Shown one piece after another: positions 1 to 10,911 of a DNA stretch of 64,000 nucleotides (positions within the stretch are counted from its first letter, which is position 1; each line of letters opens with the position of its first letter). Under the pieces are notes generated by a model. It was not told the DNA's origin, did not search any database, and worked only from the letters and a program-made list of their open reading frames with translations. Made by a program: the position numbers and the translations under genes. Source of the DNA: an uncultured Spirochaetales bacterium (GTDB taxonomy: Bacteria; Spirochaetota; Spirochaetia; Sphaerochaetales; Sphaerochaetaceae). The DNA lies in assembly GCA_949293595.1 (NCBI GenBank), contig CASFDW010000001.1, positions 62,001-126,000 on the forward strand. Reading direction: 5' to 3'.

Positions 1-267
1 CGTGACAGGCCTACCGAGCTGTTTCTCGAATTCCTGCTTTACGGTCGCAAGCGAGAACTCGGGCTTCTTCTCGCCCTTCGGTCTGCCGAAGTGGCACATG
101 ACGACAAGGCTGGCACCCTGGCCGAGAATATAGTTGATCGTCGGAAGAGCGGCAAGGATCCTAGTGGGATCTGTCACCTTTCCATCCTTGACAGGGCAGT
201 TGAAATCGACGCGGATGAGAACTCTCTTTCCCTTGAGGTCCGCTTCGTTGATGGTATGAAGTTTCAT
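1..267 (-). CDS. pgk: Phosphoglycerate kinase, N-terminal fragment
   Basis: This is the first 89 codons of phosphoglycerate kinase, which makes ATP from 1,3-bisphosphoglycerate in glycolysis. The gene is cut by the left edge of the window. The start reads MKLHTINEADLKGKRVLIRV, followed by the family's N-terminal substrate-binding signature (RVDFNCPVKDGK) and later VVMCHFGRPKGEK, the conserved (S/C)H(F/L)GRP segment. The ATG at 265-267 is preceded on the minus strand by GGAGGAAATACT, a good ribosome-binding site. It lies 91 bp downstream of gap on the same strand, so the two probably form a gap-pgk unit. Identity is secure; only the fragment can be judged. Confidence 0.95.
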   Translation of the reverse strand, partial: MKLHTINEADLKGKRVLIRVDFNCPVKDGKVTDPTRILAALPTINYILGQGASLVVMCHFGRPKGEKKPEFSLATVKQEFEKQLGRPVT

Positions 268-283
268 AGTATTTCCTCCAGTA

Positions 284-314
284 TCAAAACAGGCCTGCTT
301 GATCGGCAGGCCCG
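284..314 (-). terminator. Hairpin between gap and pgk (attenuator or processing stem)
   Basis: On the minus strand a perfect 7-bp stem GGCCTGC/GCAGGCC (292-298 with 306-312, 7-nt loop) is followed by TGTTTTGA, an interrupted U-tract. It sits between the gap stop and the pgk ribosome-binding site. It may partly terminate transcription or protect the 3' end of gap mRNA. The weak U-tract argues against full termination. Confidence 0.45.
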
Positions 315-358
315 TGATTTCCGAGCATAAAGCCGGATTTCAAACTTTCAGCTGAATA

Positions 359-1407
<1,049 letters not shown>

Positions 1408-1460
1408 TCTGATTTCCTTTTACAGAGATACCATTTTTTTCGTATTTAGTAAAGCATGTT

Positions 1461-1910
1461 TTAGCAATCAAAAGCCAGCTTTGCAAGGATTTCCTCCTGT
1501 TTCACAAGCATCGGTTCCGAAGTGAAATCATTGCTTTGGTGGTCATATCCCTGAAGGTGCATCAAACCATGCAGAATAAGCCGTCCGAGCTCCTCGTCCT
1601 CAGGACAGGAGAAAGCGGCGGCATTCCTCTTCATCGCATCGAGACTGATGAACACGTCGCCAAGCTCCTTGCCGCCGTCCGGCTGCGGGAACTGTTCGCC
1701 ATCGGACAGGGCGAAGGTAAGTATGTCCGTCGCCTCGTCCCTGTTCCTGTATTCCCGGTTCAAAGACCTTATCTCGTCGTCGGAGACGAACGTCAGGGAG
1801 AAATCTCCTTCGAGGGAAAGCTCCCTGACGAACATGTCGAGGCGCCGCGAAACCTTGTCCTCCGGCGCCTCCCGCCTGTATTCCTCGTCATTGTAATAGA
1901 TATCGTACAT
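1461..1910 (-). CDS. ybeY: Endoribonuclease YbeY (rRNA maturation factor)
   Basis: Metal-dependent single-strand endoribonuclease involved in 16S rRNA 3'-end maturation and ribosome quality control. The 149-residue product has the family's zinc-binding motif HGLMHLQGYDH near residues 114-124, three histidines in H-x3-H-x5-H spacing, and the upstream EATDILTFAL and ELGDVFIS segments. It is the last gene of a minus-strand chain ispG-uvrA-lptD-phoH-pgpH-ybeY, starting 3 nt after the stop of the HD-domain gene. phoH next to ybeY is a widely conserved neighbourhood. Confidence 0.95.
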   Translation of the reverse strand: MYDIYYNDEEYRREAPEDKVSRRLDMFVRELSLEGDFSLTFVSDDEIRSLNREYRNRDEATDILTFALSDGEQFPQPDGGKELGDVFISLDAMKRNAAAFSCPEDEELGRLILHGLMHLQGYDHQSNDFTSEPMLVKQEEILAKLAFDC

Positions 1911-1912
1911 TC

Positions 1913-4126
1913 CTAATCCTTGTCGTTGTTGTATTCTATCCTCTGGTGGTCCCTGCCGACCAGGGTGATTATGAAGGTGTCCTTGATCTTGAACAGGTCG
2001 GTGAGCGTGAGCTGCGAATCGGAAAGCTGGTCATGATTGATCTTGCTTATTATTATGTTCATGATGAGCCTGTCGTATTTCTGCGTGTTCGGGTTCTTGA
2101 TCGTCCTGCTCGCGGCCTCCACGCAGTCGGCGAGCATTACGATTCCGGACTCGGGGGTCTGCGGGATCTGGCCCGTATACCTGAAATCCTCCTCGCTTAC
2201 AAGTATGTCCTTGCCCTGGGCCTCCTTTTTTGCGGCGTTGTAGAAATAAGTGATGATGTCGTTGCCATGATGCTCGCCGATTATGTCAAGGACCTCCTGG
2301 GGAAGGCCTATCTCCCTTCCCTTCTCCACACCGAGCTTGACATGGCTCTTGATGACGGCGGCCGAAAGGTTCCTGTTGAGCAGGTCATGGGCATTCGTTC
2401 CGGCCTGGTTCTCTATGAAGTATTCCGGATGCTCGCTTTTACCGATGTCATGATAAAGGGCACCGACCCTGGCAAGCTCCGCATTCGCTCCTATCGCCTT
2501 TGATGCCAGATAGGCCATGTCAGACACGTTCCTGACGTGGTTGAAAGTTCCGGGCGCAACCTGGTTGAGCCTGTTGAGCGTCGGGTTGTCGGTGTAGGAA
2601 AGCTCGTGCAGTCGGAACGAGGTCGGGATGTTGAAAAGCTTCTCCATTATCGAAAGCAGCACGCTCACAACAACATATGTGAACGCAACGTTGAGGACCA
2701 CAACCACTATGCTGTTGAACATGACCGCATACGAATAGTCGTTAAGGATGGAGAAGATCACCGTGACAAGCGCGGCAGTAAGGGCGGAATAGAACGCCTC
2801 GTAGATCACGTCGATCCTGTTAGTTCCCAGCCGTATGAAAAGCACGGAGGCCTCGATCATCACAAGCAGATAGAAGAAAGAATACTTTCCGCTGTTTGGG
2901 AAAAGGACGGCGAATCCGGCGGAGACGAATCCGACAGAGAAGCCTATCCTCCTTTTGTTCGTAATGAATGTGAACAGCACTGGAAGCAGAAGAAACGGCA
3001 TCGTGGGCTCGAATGCGACCCAAGCACCGTTCGCGCTCACATAAAGGATCATCAGGAATGAAAGGATCAGAACGACCACAAGCCCGACCAGGAGCATGAT
3101 GGTATACAGGGGGACCCTGAACTTGTACGGTATGAAATAAATGACAAAGAACAGAGAGAAGCACAGCACTGTTATGAGGAACAGGGTCTGCGCGACGATG
3201 TTCTGGAACCGTATTGGGACCTTGGTGCCGTTTATCGTGTCAATGATCCTGAGCTGCTGCTCGGTGATCACCGTATCCTTTGCGGCAATGACATCGCCCT
3301 TGGCAATCGAAACCATGACGGATCCGGCCTCCTCGGCAACCCTGCTCCTGCTTTCGGCGGTGCGGAAGCTGTCGTATGAGACGTTCGGTACGGCAAACAT
3401 CGAGACGATGTCGGCAATAAGACGGATGTTCGTATATCCCAGCACCGGATATTTCGCCAGCCCCTGGTCAAGAAGGAATTCGTAAAGGTTTGAAGAGGAA
3501 AGGAGGCCGGATATGGCAACGTCCTTTGTCGCGAGATCGTACGAATACATGTCCTTGGGAAGGTTTGCGCTTATCATGTCATAGCCGGAAAGCATCGAGT
3601 TCTGCAGATCGGCATCCTTGAACAGCCCCCTGCAGAAGACATCGGCCAGTGATTCCCTCGCAAGCTCGCCTATCTCGGACAGCTTATCCTCCTCAAGCAT
3701 TCCGAGCCTTGTGCCGACATTCCTGGTATCCTCAAGATCGTTGGCTGAAAGAAGAGCCTCGGCCTCCTTCCTGCCGTTCTCCGAGAACGTGTCCAGATAG
3801 GTATCAAGAAGGGTGCGCATGAATATTGTCGAGGTCAGGTCATACGAATAGACAGGAAGAACGGCCTCCATCGCATCGTCCCTCATCTGCTTCGTTGCGA
3901 CCTCGTCGATGAAAACAATGTCGACCGGCGAGAGAATATCATCATCCACAAGCTCGCCTGCCACATACTGCTTGCCGAGCTTCACGCTCTGCAGGCTTGC
4001 GGACGGCAGAAGGACGGGAACTGCGATCCCGACGACAACAAGACATATGAAAAGCAGGACGAAGGCAATCTTGCCCGCCTTGGAAAAACACTTCCAGCTC
4101 TCGGTTGCGACGTTGTTGTTAATCAC
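1913..4126 (-). CDS. pgpH: 7TMR-HDED / 7TM / HD-domain phosphohydrolase (PgpH/YqfF family)
   Basis: A 737-residue inner-membrane protein with one N-terminal membrane segment (about residues 18-40) and a large extracytoplasmic 7TMR-HDED-type region to about residue 300. A polytopic membrane block follows (about 305-510), then a cytoplasmic HD domain with RVGALYHDIGKSEHPEYF near residue 555 and GEHHGND. In Firmicutes such proteins (PgpH) hydrolyse cyclic di-AMP; that activity is inferred here, not shown. It lies between phoH and ybeY, as in many bacteria. The start is GTG at 4124-4126, overlapping the phoH stop by 8 bp. The function of the external domain is unknown. Confidence 0.88.
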   Translation of the reverse strand: MINNNVATESWKCFSKAGKIAFVLLFICLVVVGIAVPVLLPSASLQSVKLGKQYVAGELVDDDILSPVDIVFIDEVATKQMRDDAMEAVLPVYSYDLTSTIFMRTLLDTYLDTFSENGRKEAEALLSANDLEDTRNVGTRLGMLEEDKLSEIGELARESLADVFCRGLFKDADLQNSMLSGYDMISANLPKDMYSYDLATKDVAISGLLSSSNLYEFLLDQGLAKYPVLGYTNIRLIADIVSMFAVPNVSYDSFRTAESRSRVAEEAGSVMVSIAKGDVIAAKDTVITEQQLRIIDTINGTKVPIRFQNIVAQTLFLITVLCFSLFFVIYFIPYKFRVPLYTIMLLVGLVVVLILSFLMILYVSANGAWVAFEPTMPFLLLPVLFTFITNKRRIGFSVGFVSAGFAVLFPNSGKYSFFYLLVMIEASVLFIRLGTNRIDVIYEAFYSALTAALVTVIFSILNDYSYAVMFNSIVVVVLNVAFTYVVVSVLLSIMEKLFNIPTSFRLHELSYTDNPTLNRLNQVAPGTFNHVRNVSDMAYLASKAIGANAELARVGALYHDIGKSEHPEYFIENQAGTNAHDLLNRNLSAAVIKSHVKLGVEKGREIGLPQEVLDIIGEHHGNDIITYFYNAAKKEAQGKDILVSEEDFRYTGQIPQTPESGIVMLADCVEAASRTIKNPNTQKYDRLIMNIIISKINHDQLSDSQLTLTDLFKIKDTFIITLVGRDHQRIEYNNDKD

Positions 4127-5051
4127 CCTTCACCTTCCCGTATGCCTTGATTATATCACGGACAATGCGGCTCCTGACCGTATCATCCGCACTGAATTGG
4201 AGAATTTCCACGCCATCCACCCCTTCCAGCACCTGCAACGCCTCCAATAGTCCTGAATCAGACCTTTTGGGAAGGTCAACCTGGCTGGGATCGCCTGTGA
4301 TGACGGCCTGGCTGTCCTCCCCCAGACGTGTAAGGAACATCTTCATCTGTCCCCTGGTTGCATTCTGGGCCTCATCAAGGATGACAACCGCGTTGTTCAA
4401 GGACCTGCCCCGCATGTAGGCAAGCGGGGATATCTCAATGATTCCTCCCTCCTCCATCCTTTTGACCTGCACGGGGGAAAGAAGGTACTCCATCGCATCG
4501 TACAGCGGCTTGAGGTATGGATCCAGCTTCTGCGACAGGTCTCCGGGAAGGAATCCGAGCGACTCCCCGGATTCAAGCGCCGGACGGGTGAGGACGATCT
4601 TGTTCTTCTTACCTCCGAGCACCATCGAAAGGGCATGGGCCACGGCAAGGAATGTCTTTCCGGTTCCTGCAGGTCCGCTTGAGACGACAACCTGCGAGGA
4701 TCTGAGGGCAAGGACGTACCTCTCCTGTGCCGCTGTCTTCGGCCATACGGTGCGACCGGCCACGGCGATGCAGAGGCTGTCGGGGCCGTGCTGCACAGGG
4801 CGGTTTTCACCCAGGGCCTGGAGTTCCATGAATATCTCGGCCTCAGACAGACCGCCCCTTTCCTCCGCAACCATCTCGAGCCGCGTGAACAGGGCGGCCA
4901 TGGGAACGGCCGGGTCCGAGGCGCTCACCATGGTGCCTTTCAGAAAAAGCTCCGTGCCCAACAACAGTTCGAGATACCCCAGGTTCCTGTCGTTCGCTCC
5001 AAGCACGAGTCCCGCGGACCGGCTGTCTTTGAACGCATATGATTCTTTCAA
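4119..5051 (-). CDS. phoH: PhoH-family ATPase
   Basis: A 310-residue cytoplasmic PhoH-like P-loop ATPase. It has Walker A SSGPAGTGKTFLAVAHAL near residues 134-151, LTRPALESGESLGFLPGD, and Walker B VVILDEAQNAT followed by TGDPSQVDLP. The N-terminal 100 residues resemble the KH-like part of PhoH/YbeZ proteins. YbeZ-type PhoH associates with YbeY in RNA metabolism, consistent with the operon. The start codon is TTG at 5049-5051 and overlaps the lptD stop codon (TTGA). AGGAG lies 9 nt upstream, supporting this unusual start. Confidence 0.93.
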   Translation of the reverse strand: MKESYAFKDSRSAGLVLGANDRNLGYLELLLGTELFLKGTMVSASDPAVPMAALFTRLEMVAEERGGLSEAEIFMELQALGENRPVQHGPDSLCIAVAGRTVWPKTAAQERYVLALRSSQVVVSSGPAGTGKTFLAVAHALSMVLGGKKNKIVLTRPALESGESLGFLPGDLSQKLDPYLKPLYDAMEYLLSPVQVKRMEEGGIIEISPLAYMRGRSLNNAVVILDEAQNATRGQMKMFLTRLGEDSQAVITGDPSQVDLPKRSDSGLLEALQVLEGVDGVEILQFSADDTVRSRIVRDIIKAYGKVKGD

Positions 5052-8000
5052 TTCGTGTCGCTCCTGATCCAGGAATCCCCCCTCCTCTTCCAGTTCTCGT
5101 CGATTTTAAGATCAGGGAAGGTGTTCCAGCTCAAGTAGATACTGAACTGAGGGACAAACTGGTATTTCGAATCAGATAATACAACGGAGGCGGAGTATTT
5201 GCAATGCAGGTTCCAGTCCTGCATGTAGTGCACGGCCTCCAGTGATACGGATGAAAGGTTGAAATTTGTATTCCGCCTTCCATCCCCGAAGAAATCGAGG
5301 CTCCGCATGAGGTCCTCCCACAGCAGCGGCAGGGAGAAGGAACCGTCCTTCTCGTAATCGCTGAAATTGTTGTTCACAGTTGTGAACGAGAACCTGAAAT
5401 CAAGGAATTCGGCGATGCTGAATATTATGCTCGGTTCGAACGTGAAGGAAGATGCACCGATGTCGTTCACATCCAGCTCGAGCTCCGAATCAAGTCCCAG
5501 GGAGATGTAGATCCTACCTTTCCATGCCCTGAACAAAGCATTCCTGACGTACACCCTCGTGTTGATGGAATCGAGCTCGAGGCCGTCCGCAGGCCCGGTG
5601 AAGTCAACCGATAGTTCGAGATGGGGTACTGCAACCACTGCCTTGAGCGAGTCGAACATGTTCCTCGTTCCGGAAGAGGACATTACGGAATAGTCCACCA
5701 GGCCGCTTATGGAATACCTCTTGTCCGCGGTACGCAGGCCGACCTGGCCCGTGAAGGAAAGCGGGAGCAGGATGTCCGAGCTCCTGAAATCCCTGCTCTG
5801 GTATTCGAAAGCCCAGGATGTGACGAAAAACGTGCCGTTGTAGCCCAGTGAGAGTTTCACAAGATCGCTTTTGTAGCTTCCATCCCCGTCGTCCTGGAAC
5901 TTGTAGCTCATCGCCACCGAGAACGGAGGCAGGCTGTAGGCGACCTCCGGGGTCAGGCTTCCCGTGAGAGGAGGAAGTGTGTAGGTCAGCTTCGGGGTGA
6001 TGACCCCGGCTTCTGTCCTTATGGACCTCGACAGGGAAAGCGAGTGCGTGCCGACATGGTTCTTGTCGAACTCGAAAAGCGACCGTTTTGTGGTCACGGT
6101 GCCGTTCTTGTCGGTTCGTCCATATTCGAAAAGAGTGTTTGAAAGCTTGTACGTGAGCCCGACATACGGGATGGAGACGGTCAGGCTGTTCTTCAAAAGG
6201 AAATCGGATTCCTCCACCCTCCTCCCCTCCTCCTCGGACAGGGAATATGAATGGGACGGACTAAGGACATGGCTTATCTCCAAGTAGTCCGCAAGCTTGA
6301 TGGATGCAGTCAGTCTGGCAGAGAGGCTGTTGTCCAGATTCCTGCCGTCGAACACCCCGTTCGTGAAGTCATATGTGTTCCCGAGGCTTTCGGATATGCT
6401 GTAGTCGTAATTGAAATAGTACCTTTCACCGCTGTTTGAATGCGACTGGGAGACTGAAGGCTGGTACATCGGGAAAAGAAGCGGATCGGAAAGGATGAAC
6501 GCATCAAGCGCGTCCGTCTCCACGCCGTTTCTGCCCGTGCCGGCATCCGGAAGCCTTTCCGTCTCCAGGCCGAACAGGCGGCCGGAGGCGGATGCGGAGA
6601 ACTTTGGAAGCGCCACCTCCTCTAGCACATACGAGTATACCGTGCCGGAACGCCTCCACCGGTGCGTGCTGGTGATGTCGAGATCGGATATGGTCAGGCT
6701 TGAAAGGAGATTTGTCCGCAGGGAGGACGGAAGCCTGTAGGATAGCTCGATCGAACGCTTGAACGAGGAAATTGATGACGAGTAGTCGGTTGGAAAGTTC
6801 TGGCTGAGGCCGAAGAGCGCATCCATAGAGAACCCTGTCAGACGATTGCCGAGATCGTACATCACGCTGTTGTCGCTGTAGAACGGTATGTCGGCTGAAA
6901 AAGTGAATCCATGGTCGGAATAATCAACCTTGTTCAATGAATAATACCTCAGGTTGCCGTTTCTTGAGGACGATGGCCCGGAAAACCCGATACCTGAATA
7001 GGTGGACCCGGAAAACTTCCTGTCAAAAAGATTTATCTTTGCGTCAAGTCCGAGATGTATTCCGGATAAGGAATATGCGTCGGCCATGACGGCAATGTGG
7101 CTTTGGGTGTCCGAAGCCCATTTCTGCGCCGGAGAAAGCTCTGCCGAGGATGAGTAATACGGGCCGTCGGGAACCATTTTGGTCCGATCCTCGTCGCTTT
7201 CGAAGATGGACAAAAACGACGAGGACCCGCCATCGTCCATCCTGTCTGTGTGTCCGAGGATCTCGAATGTCGTGTTGAGGAAGGCACCCTTTGCGGAATT
7301 GAAACCGAACGAGGGATTTCCGTTCATCACGGACCCAGGATAAAAGAATATGGGGAAATAGAATATCGGCACCCTTCCGATCTTGAGTACCGCGTTCTCT
7401 ATCAGGAGGTCCGAACCCGGAAGCATCATGATCTTCGAGGCGCTTATCGAGGAAAGCGGATCCTCCTCCTCGCTTGCGATGTAGCCGTCCTCGTAGAGAA
7501 CGGCCCCGTTGTCAAGGAATGTCAGCTTCTGTCCGACGGAGTACACGGTGACCTTCTCGTCCTCGCTGTTCGTCTTGTCGCTGCGGGTGGATGCGTTCTC
7601 GACATACAGGCTGCCCTTGTCCCAGTAGAATGCGACGATGTCGGCATCGATGTCCCCGGCTCCGTCATCCTGTATGAACGACACATCCCCCAATGCGGTG
7701 AGCATGCGTTCTCCGGGATCTATCACCACCTCGTCGCTTTTGAGCTTCCTCGTTCCCCCGCCATAGGTCAGCCCGAGCTCGACATTTCCCTTCAATATGA
7801 CGGAATCACCGCTGTTGCCGAGATAATCCGCGCTGACGATGTCGACCGTGTATTCCGATCCCAAACCGCCGGCATCCTCGTAATATGCCTCCAGCCCCTC
7901 GTATTCGTAGAGCGTCCTTCTCTTCTCGTCATCCCCGCCTTCCACCTCCAGGCCTCTCAAGGCAAGCATGGAGTCCAAAGCCTGTGTGTCCGCATGATAG

Positions 8001-8083
8001 ATATCCCCGGCACCTATGCAGAAAGCGCCGGATATCGAGAAAACGGATATTGCAAACACGGACAGCAGGCTCTTTAACTTCAA
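5048..8083 (-). CDS. lptD: LptD/OstA-family outer-membrane assembly protein
   Basis: A 1011-residue protein with a cleavable-looking signal peptide ([20 protein letters not shown]). An OstA/LptA-like jelly-roll region follows at about residues 75-200 (repeated VILKGNVEL / VVIDPGERMLTALGDVSF patterns). The long remainder is rich in alternating hydrophobic and polar strands, expected for a beta barrel. In Proteobacteria LptD inserts LPS into the outer leaflet; whether this organism makes LPS cannot be told from the window, so the exported glycolipid is unknown. The gene lies directly after uvrA, an arrangement I recall from Treponema. The start is TTG at 8081-8083, overlapping the uvrA stop, with AGAGG 8 nt upstream. 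Confidence 0.85.
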   Translation of the reverse strand: MKLKSLLSVFAISVFSISGAFCIGAGDIYHADTQALDSMLALRGLEVEGGDDEKRRTLYEYEGLEAYYEDAGGLGSEYTVDIVSADYLGNSGDSVILKGNVELGLTYGGGTRKLKSDEVVIDPGERMLTALGDVSFIQDDGAGDIDADIVAFYWDKGSLYVENASTRSDKTNSEDEKVTVYSVGQKLTFLDNGAVLYEDGYIASEEEDPLSSISASKIMMLPGSDLLIENAVLKIGRVPIFYFPIFFYPGSVMNGNPSFGFNSAKGAFLNTTFEILGHTDRMDDGGSSSFLSIFESDEDRTKMVPDGPYYSSSAELSPAQKWASDTQSHIAVMADAYSLSGIHLGLDAKINLFDRKFSGSTYSGIGFSGPSSSRNGNLRYYSLNKVDYSDHGFTFSADIPFYSDNSVMYDLGNRLTGFSMDALFGLSQNFPTDYSSSISSFKRSIELSYRLPSSLRTNLLSSLTISDLDITSTHRWRRSGTVYSYVLEEVALPKFSASASGRLFGLETERLPDAGTGRNGVETDALDAFILSDPLLFPMYQPSVSQSHSNSGERYYFNYDYSISESLGNTYDFTNGVFDGRNLDNSLSARLTASIKLADYLEISHVLSPSHSYSLSEEEGRRVEESDFLLKNSLTVSIPYVGLTYKLSNTLFEYGRTDKNGTVTTKRSLFEFDKNHVGTHSLSLSRSIRTEAGVITPKLTYTLPPLTGSLTPEVAYSLPPFSVAMSYKFQDDGDGSYKSDLVKLSLGYNGTFFVTSWAFEYQSRDFRSSDILLPLSFTGQVGLRTADKRYSISGLVDYSVMSSSGTRNMFDSLKAVVAVPHLELSVDFTGPADGLELDSINTRVYVRNALFRAWKGRIYISLGLDSELELDVNDIGASSFTFEPSIIFSIAEFLDFRFSFTTVNNNFSDYEKDGSFSLPLLWEDLMRSLDFFGDGRRNTNFNLSSVSLEAVHYMQDWNLHCKYSASVVLSDSKYQFVPQFSIYLSWNTFPDLKIDENWKRRGDSWIRSDTN

Positions 8084-10911
8084 ACAAGGTACCTCTTGAG
8101 GAATTCCCCGGTATGGCTTTCCGGGACCTGGACGATTTCCTCCGGCGTTCCTTCCGCAACCAGACGCCCGCCTTCGTCACCTCCTTCGGGCCCCAGGTCG
8201 ATCACATGGTCGGCCATCTTGATCACATCGAGATTATGCTCGATCAATATCACACTGTTGCCCTGTCCGACAAGGGAATCAAGGACCTCGAGCAGTTTTT
8301 TGACATCGGCGAAATGGAGACCTGTCGTGGGCTCGTCGAGAATGTAGAGGGTCTTGCCCGTACTTCTCTTCGAAAGCTCGAGCGCAAGCTTCACCCTCTG
8401 GGCCTCTCCGCCGCTGAGAGTCAGGGCGCTCTGCCCGAGATGGATGTAATCCAGTCCGACGTCCATCAGGGTCTCCAGCTTGCGCCGGATCTGTGGTATC
8501 GCGGAAAAAAGCTCCAGGGCCTCCCTGACGGTCATGTCAAGCACGTCGGAGATGTTCTTTCCCTTGTAGGTGACCATCAACGTCTCCTTGTTGTAACGTC
8601 TGCCGTTGCACACGTCGCACCTGACGAACACATCGGGAAGGAAATGCATCTCTATCTTGAGCTGTCCGTCCCCCTGGCAGTTCTCGCATCGCCCTCCTTC
8701 GACGTTGAAGGAGAATCTGGACGGGGTGAACCCCCTTGCCTTGGCCTCCGGCATCGATGCGAAAAGGTTCCTTATCGGAGTGAAGAGATCGACATATGTC
8801 GCAGGGTTGCTCCTCGGGGTCCTGCCTATCGGGCTCTGGTCTATGTTGATCACCTTGTCGATTGCCTCGAGTCCGGTGAGCGACGAATAGCCGTCGAAGC
8901 GCTCCTGCTTTCCGGCAAGCCTGTCGTTGATCGCAGGAAGCAGTATCTCGTTCAGAAGGGTCGACTTGCCCGATCCGGAGACACCTGTTATCACGGTCAT
9001 GCAGCCAAGTGGGATCCTGACATCTATGTTCTTGAGGTTGTTCTTGCAGCATCCCGATATCCTGATGTATTTTCCGTTGCCGGGCCTGCGTATCATCGGA
9101 ACAGGTATCGTCAGCCTGCCGCTCAGGTATTGCCCCGTGATCGAGTCGGGACAGGCCGCGACCTCCTCGGGAGTACCTGCGGCCACGACATTCCCGCCAA
9201 GGCTTCCGGCACCGGGACCGATGTCCACAAGGTAATCCGCCGCCCTGAGGGTATCCTCGTCATGTTCTACGACGATCACGGTGTTTCCAAGATCCCTGAG
9301 GCTCTCAAGCGTGGATATCAGCTTCGCATTGTCTCTCTGATGCAGTCCTATGGATGGCTCGTCAAGCACATACATGACACCGGTGAGGGCGCTTCCGATC
9401 TGTGTTGCCAGACGGATGCGCTGGGCCTCCCCTCCGCTGAGTGTGCTGGCAGCCCTGTGCAATGTAAGATATCCCAGACCGACATTGTTCAGAAATTCCA
9501 GCCTGCTCCGTATCTCCTTGAGGATCTGCTGGGCTATCTTGCCCTCGCTTTCCGTAAGGACCAGGCCGTTGAAGAAATCAAGGCTCCTGCGGACGCTGAG
9601 CTTCGTGCAGTCCATTATGTTCATCCCGTTGATCCGGATGCTCAGCGCATCCTTTCTGAGCCTGTCGCCATGGCATGTCTTGCAGATGTTGAACGACTGG
9701 AAAGACTCGAGCCACATGCGGATGTTCATGGAGAAGGTTTCCCTCAGCCGCCTTTCCAGATCCGGGATTATTCCTTTGAAGGCCTCCTCGTATTCGACAT
9801 GCCCGGGCCTGGTCCTGTGCTCCAGTCGGTATGGAATCTTGTCGCGGGTCCCGTACACCAGCTTGTCGAAGACATCCTTGCCGAGCTTGTCGATCGGGGT
9901 GTCGAGAGTATAGCCGTAGTATTCGAAGAAGGCCTTGAACTTGGCCTTGTCGAAATTCCCGGTGGTGCTGCATGTCTTTATCGCACCCTGGTTGTAGCTC
10001 AGCCCCATGTCCGGGATGATCTTTGTTATGTCGAATTCCTTGTTGTATCCGAGTCCGTTGCAGTCAGGACAGGCACCAAACGGGTTGTTGAAGGAAAAAA
10101 GCCTGGGCTCCGTCTCCGCGATCGTTATACCGCAGTCAGGACAGGAATTCTTCTCGCTGTATATCTCCACCGCCTCGCCCTCGTCCATGTATACGACCTC
10201 GACAAGGCCGTTGCCCATCTCGCACGAGCGCTCGATGGCCTCGGCAAGCCTCATGCGGTGCTCCGGATTGTTCCTCAGCCTGTCGACAAGGATCGAGATG
10301 TTGTGCTTCACGTTCTTGTCAAGGTCCGGGATCTGTTCGTCCATGTTGTACACGTGTCCGTCGATGATGGCCCTGGAATATCCGAGACGGACCGCATCTT
10401 CAAGAATCTTCTTGAATTCCCCCTTCCTGCCACGCGCCACGGGGCTGGCGACCATTATCCTTCCGTTCCCACCATGTCCGAAGATGATGTCGATGATCTG
10501 GTCGACGGACATCTCGGATATCTCGCGTCCGCATTTCGGACAGAACTTGTGCCCGATCCTGGCCCACAGGAGCCTGTAGTAGTCGTATATCTCGGTCACG
10601 GTCCCCACAGTGGACCTCGGGTTGCGGTTTGTGCTCTTCTGCTCTATGGCGATGGCCGGGGAAAGCCCCTCGATGATATCCACATCGGGCTTCTCCATCC
10701 TGCCCAAGAACTGTCTGGCATACGAGGAGAGCGATTCCATGTAACGTCTCTGCCCCTCCGCAAAGATCGTATCGAAGGCGAGTGACGACTTTCCTGATCC
10801 CGAAAGCCCGCTCATGACCACGAGGGAGTTCTTCGGAAGAGTGATCGAAATGTTCTTCAGATTGTGTTCCCGGGCCCCTTTTATCACAAGCTTGTCATTC
10901 ATTGATCGCAT
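8080..10911 (-). CDS. uvrA: Excinuclease ABC subunit A
   Basis: Damage-recognition ATPase of nucleotide excision repair, working with UvrB and UvrC (not in this window). About 943 residues, normal length. Two ABC modules are visible: the first P-loop is [17 protein letters not shown] near the N-terminus, the second [16 protein letters not shown], each with an LSGGEAQR signature and a DEP Walker B. Cysteine pairs of the zinc modules are present (CPDCG...CPDCNGLG and CENCQGDG...CDVCNGRRY). The ATG at 10911 is preceded by AAGGAACTCCTGG. The family-typical start [17 protein letters not shown] at 10902 is the alternative. It overlaps ispG upstream and lptD downstream. Confidence 0.97.
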   Translation of the reverse strand: MRSMNDKLVIKGAREHNLKNISITLPKNSLVVMSGLSGSGKSSLAFDTIFAEGQRRYMESLSSYARQFLGRMEKPDVDIIEGLSPAIAIEQKSTNRNPRSTVGTVTEIYDYYRLLWARIGHKFCPKCGREISEMSVDQIIDIIFGHGGNGRIMVASPVARGRKGEFKKILEDAVRLGYSRAIIDGHVYNMDEQIPDLDKNVKHNISILVDRLRNNPEHRMRLAEAIERSCEMGNGLVEVVYMDEGEAVEIYSEKNSCPDCGITIAETEPRLFSFNNPFGACPDCNGLGYNKEFDITKIIPDMGLSYNQGAIKTCSTTGNFDKAKFKAFFEYYGYTLDTPIDKLGKDVFDKLVYGTRDKIPYRLEHRTRPGHVEYEEAFKGIIPDLERRLRETFSMNIRMWLESFQSFNICKTCHGDRLRKDALSIRINGMNIMDCTKLSVRRSLDFFNGLVLTESEGKIAQQILKEIRSRLEFLNNVGLGYLTLHRAASTLSGGEAQRIRLATQIGSALTGVMYVLDEPSIGLHQRDNAKLISTLESLRDLGNTVIVVEHDEDTLRAADYLVDIGPGAGSLGGNVVAAGTPEEVAACPDSITGQYLSGRLTIPVPMIRRPGNGKYIRISGCCKNNLKNIDVRIPLGCMTVITGVSGSGKSTLLNEILLPAINDRLAGKQERFDGYSSLTGLEAIDKVINIDQSPIGRTPRSNPATYVDLFTPIRNLFASMPEAKARGFTPSRFSFNVEGGRCENCQGDGQLKIEMHFLPDVFVRCDVCNGRRYNKETLMVTYKGKNISDVLDMTVREALELFSAIPQIRRKLETLMDVGLDYIHLGQSALTLSGGEAQRVKLALELSKRSTGKTLYILDEPTTGLHFADVKKLLEVLDSLVGQGNSVILIEHNLDVIKMADHVIDLGPEGGDEGGRLVAEGTPEEIVQVPESHTGEFLKRYLV

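Noticed and set aside
7885..10785. A 966-codon plus-strand open frame opposite uvrA
   Set aside because: It mirrors uvrA codon usage in an antisense frame; the uvrA motifs on the minus strand are unmistakable.
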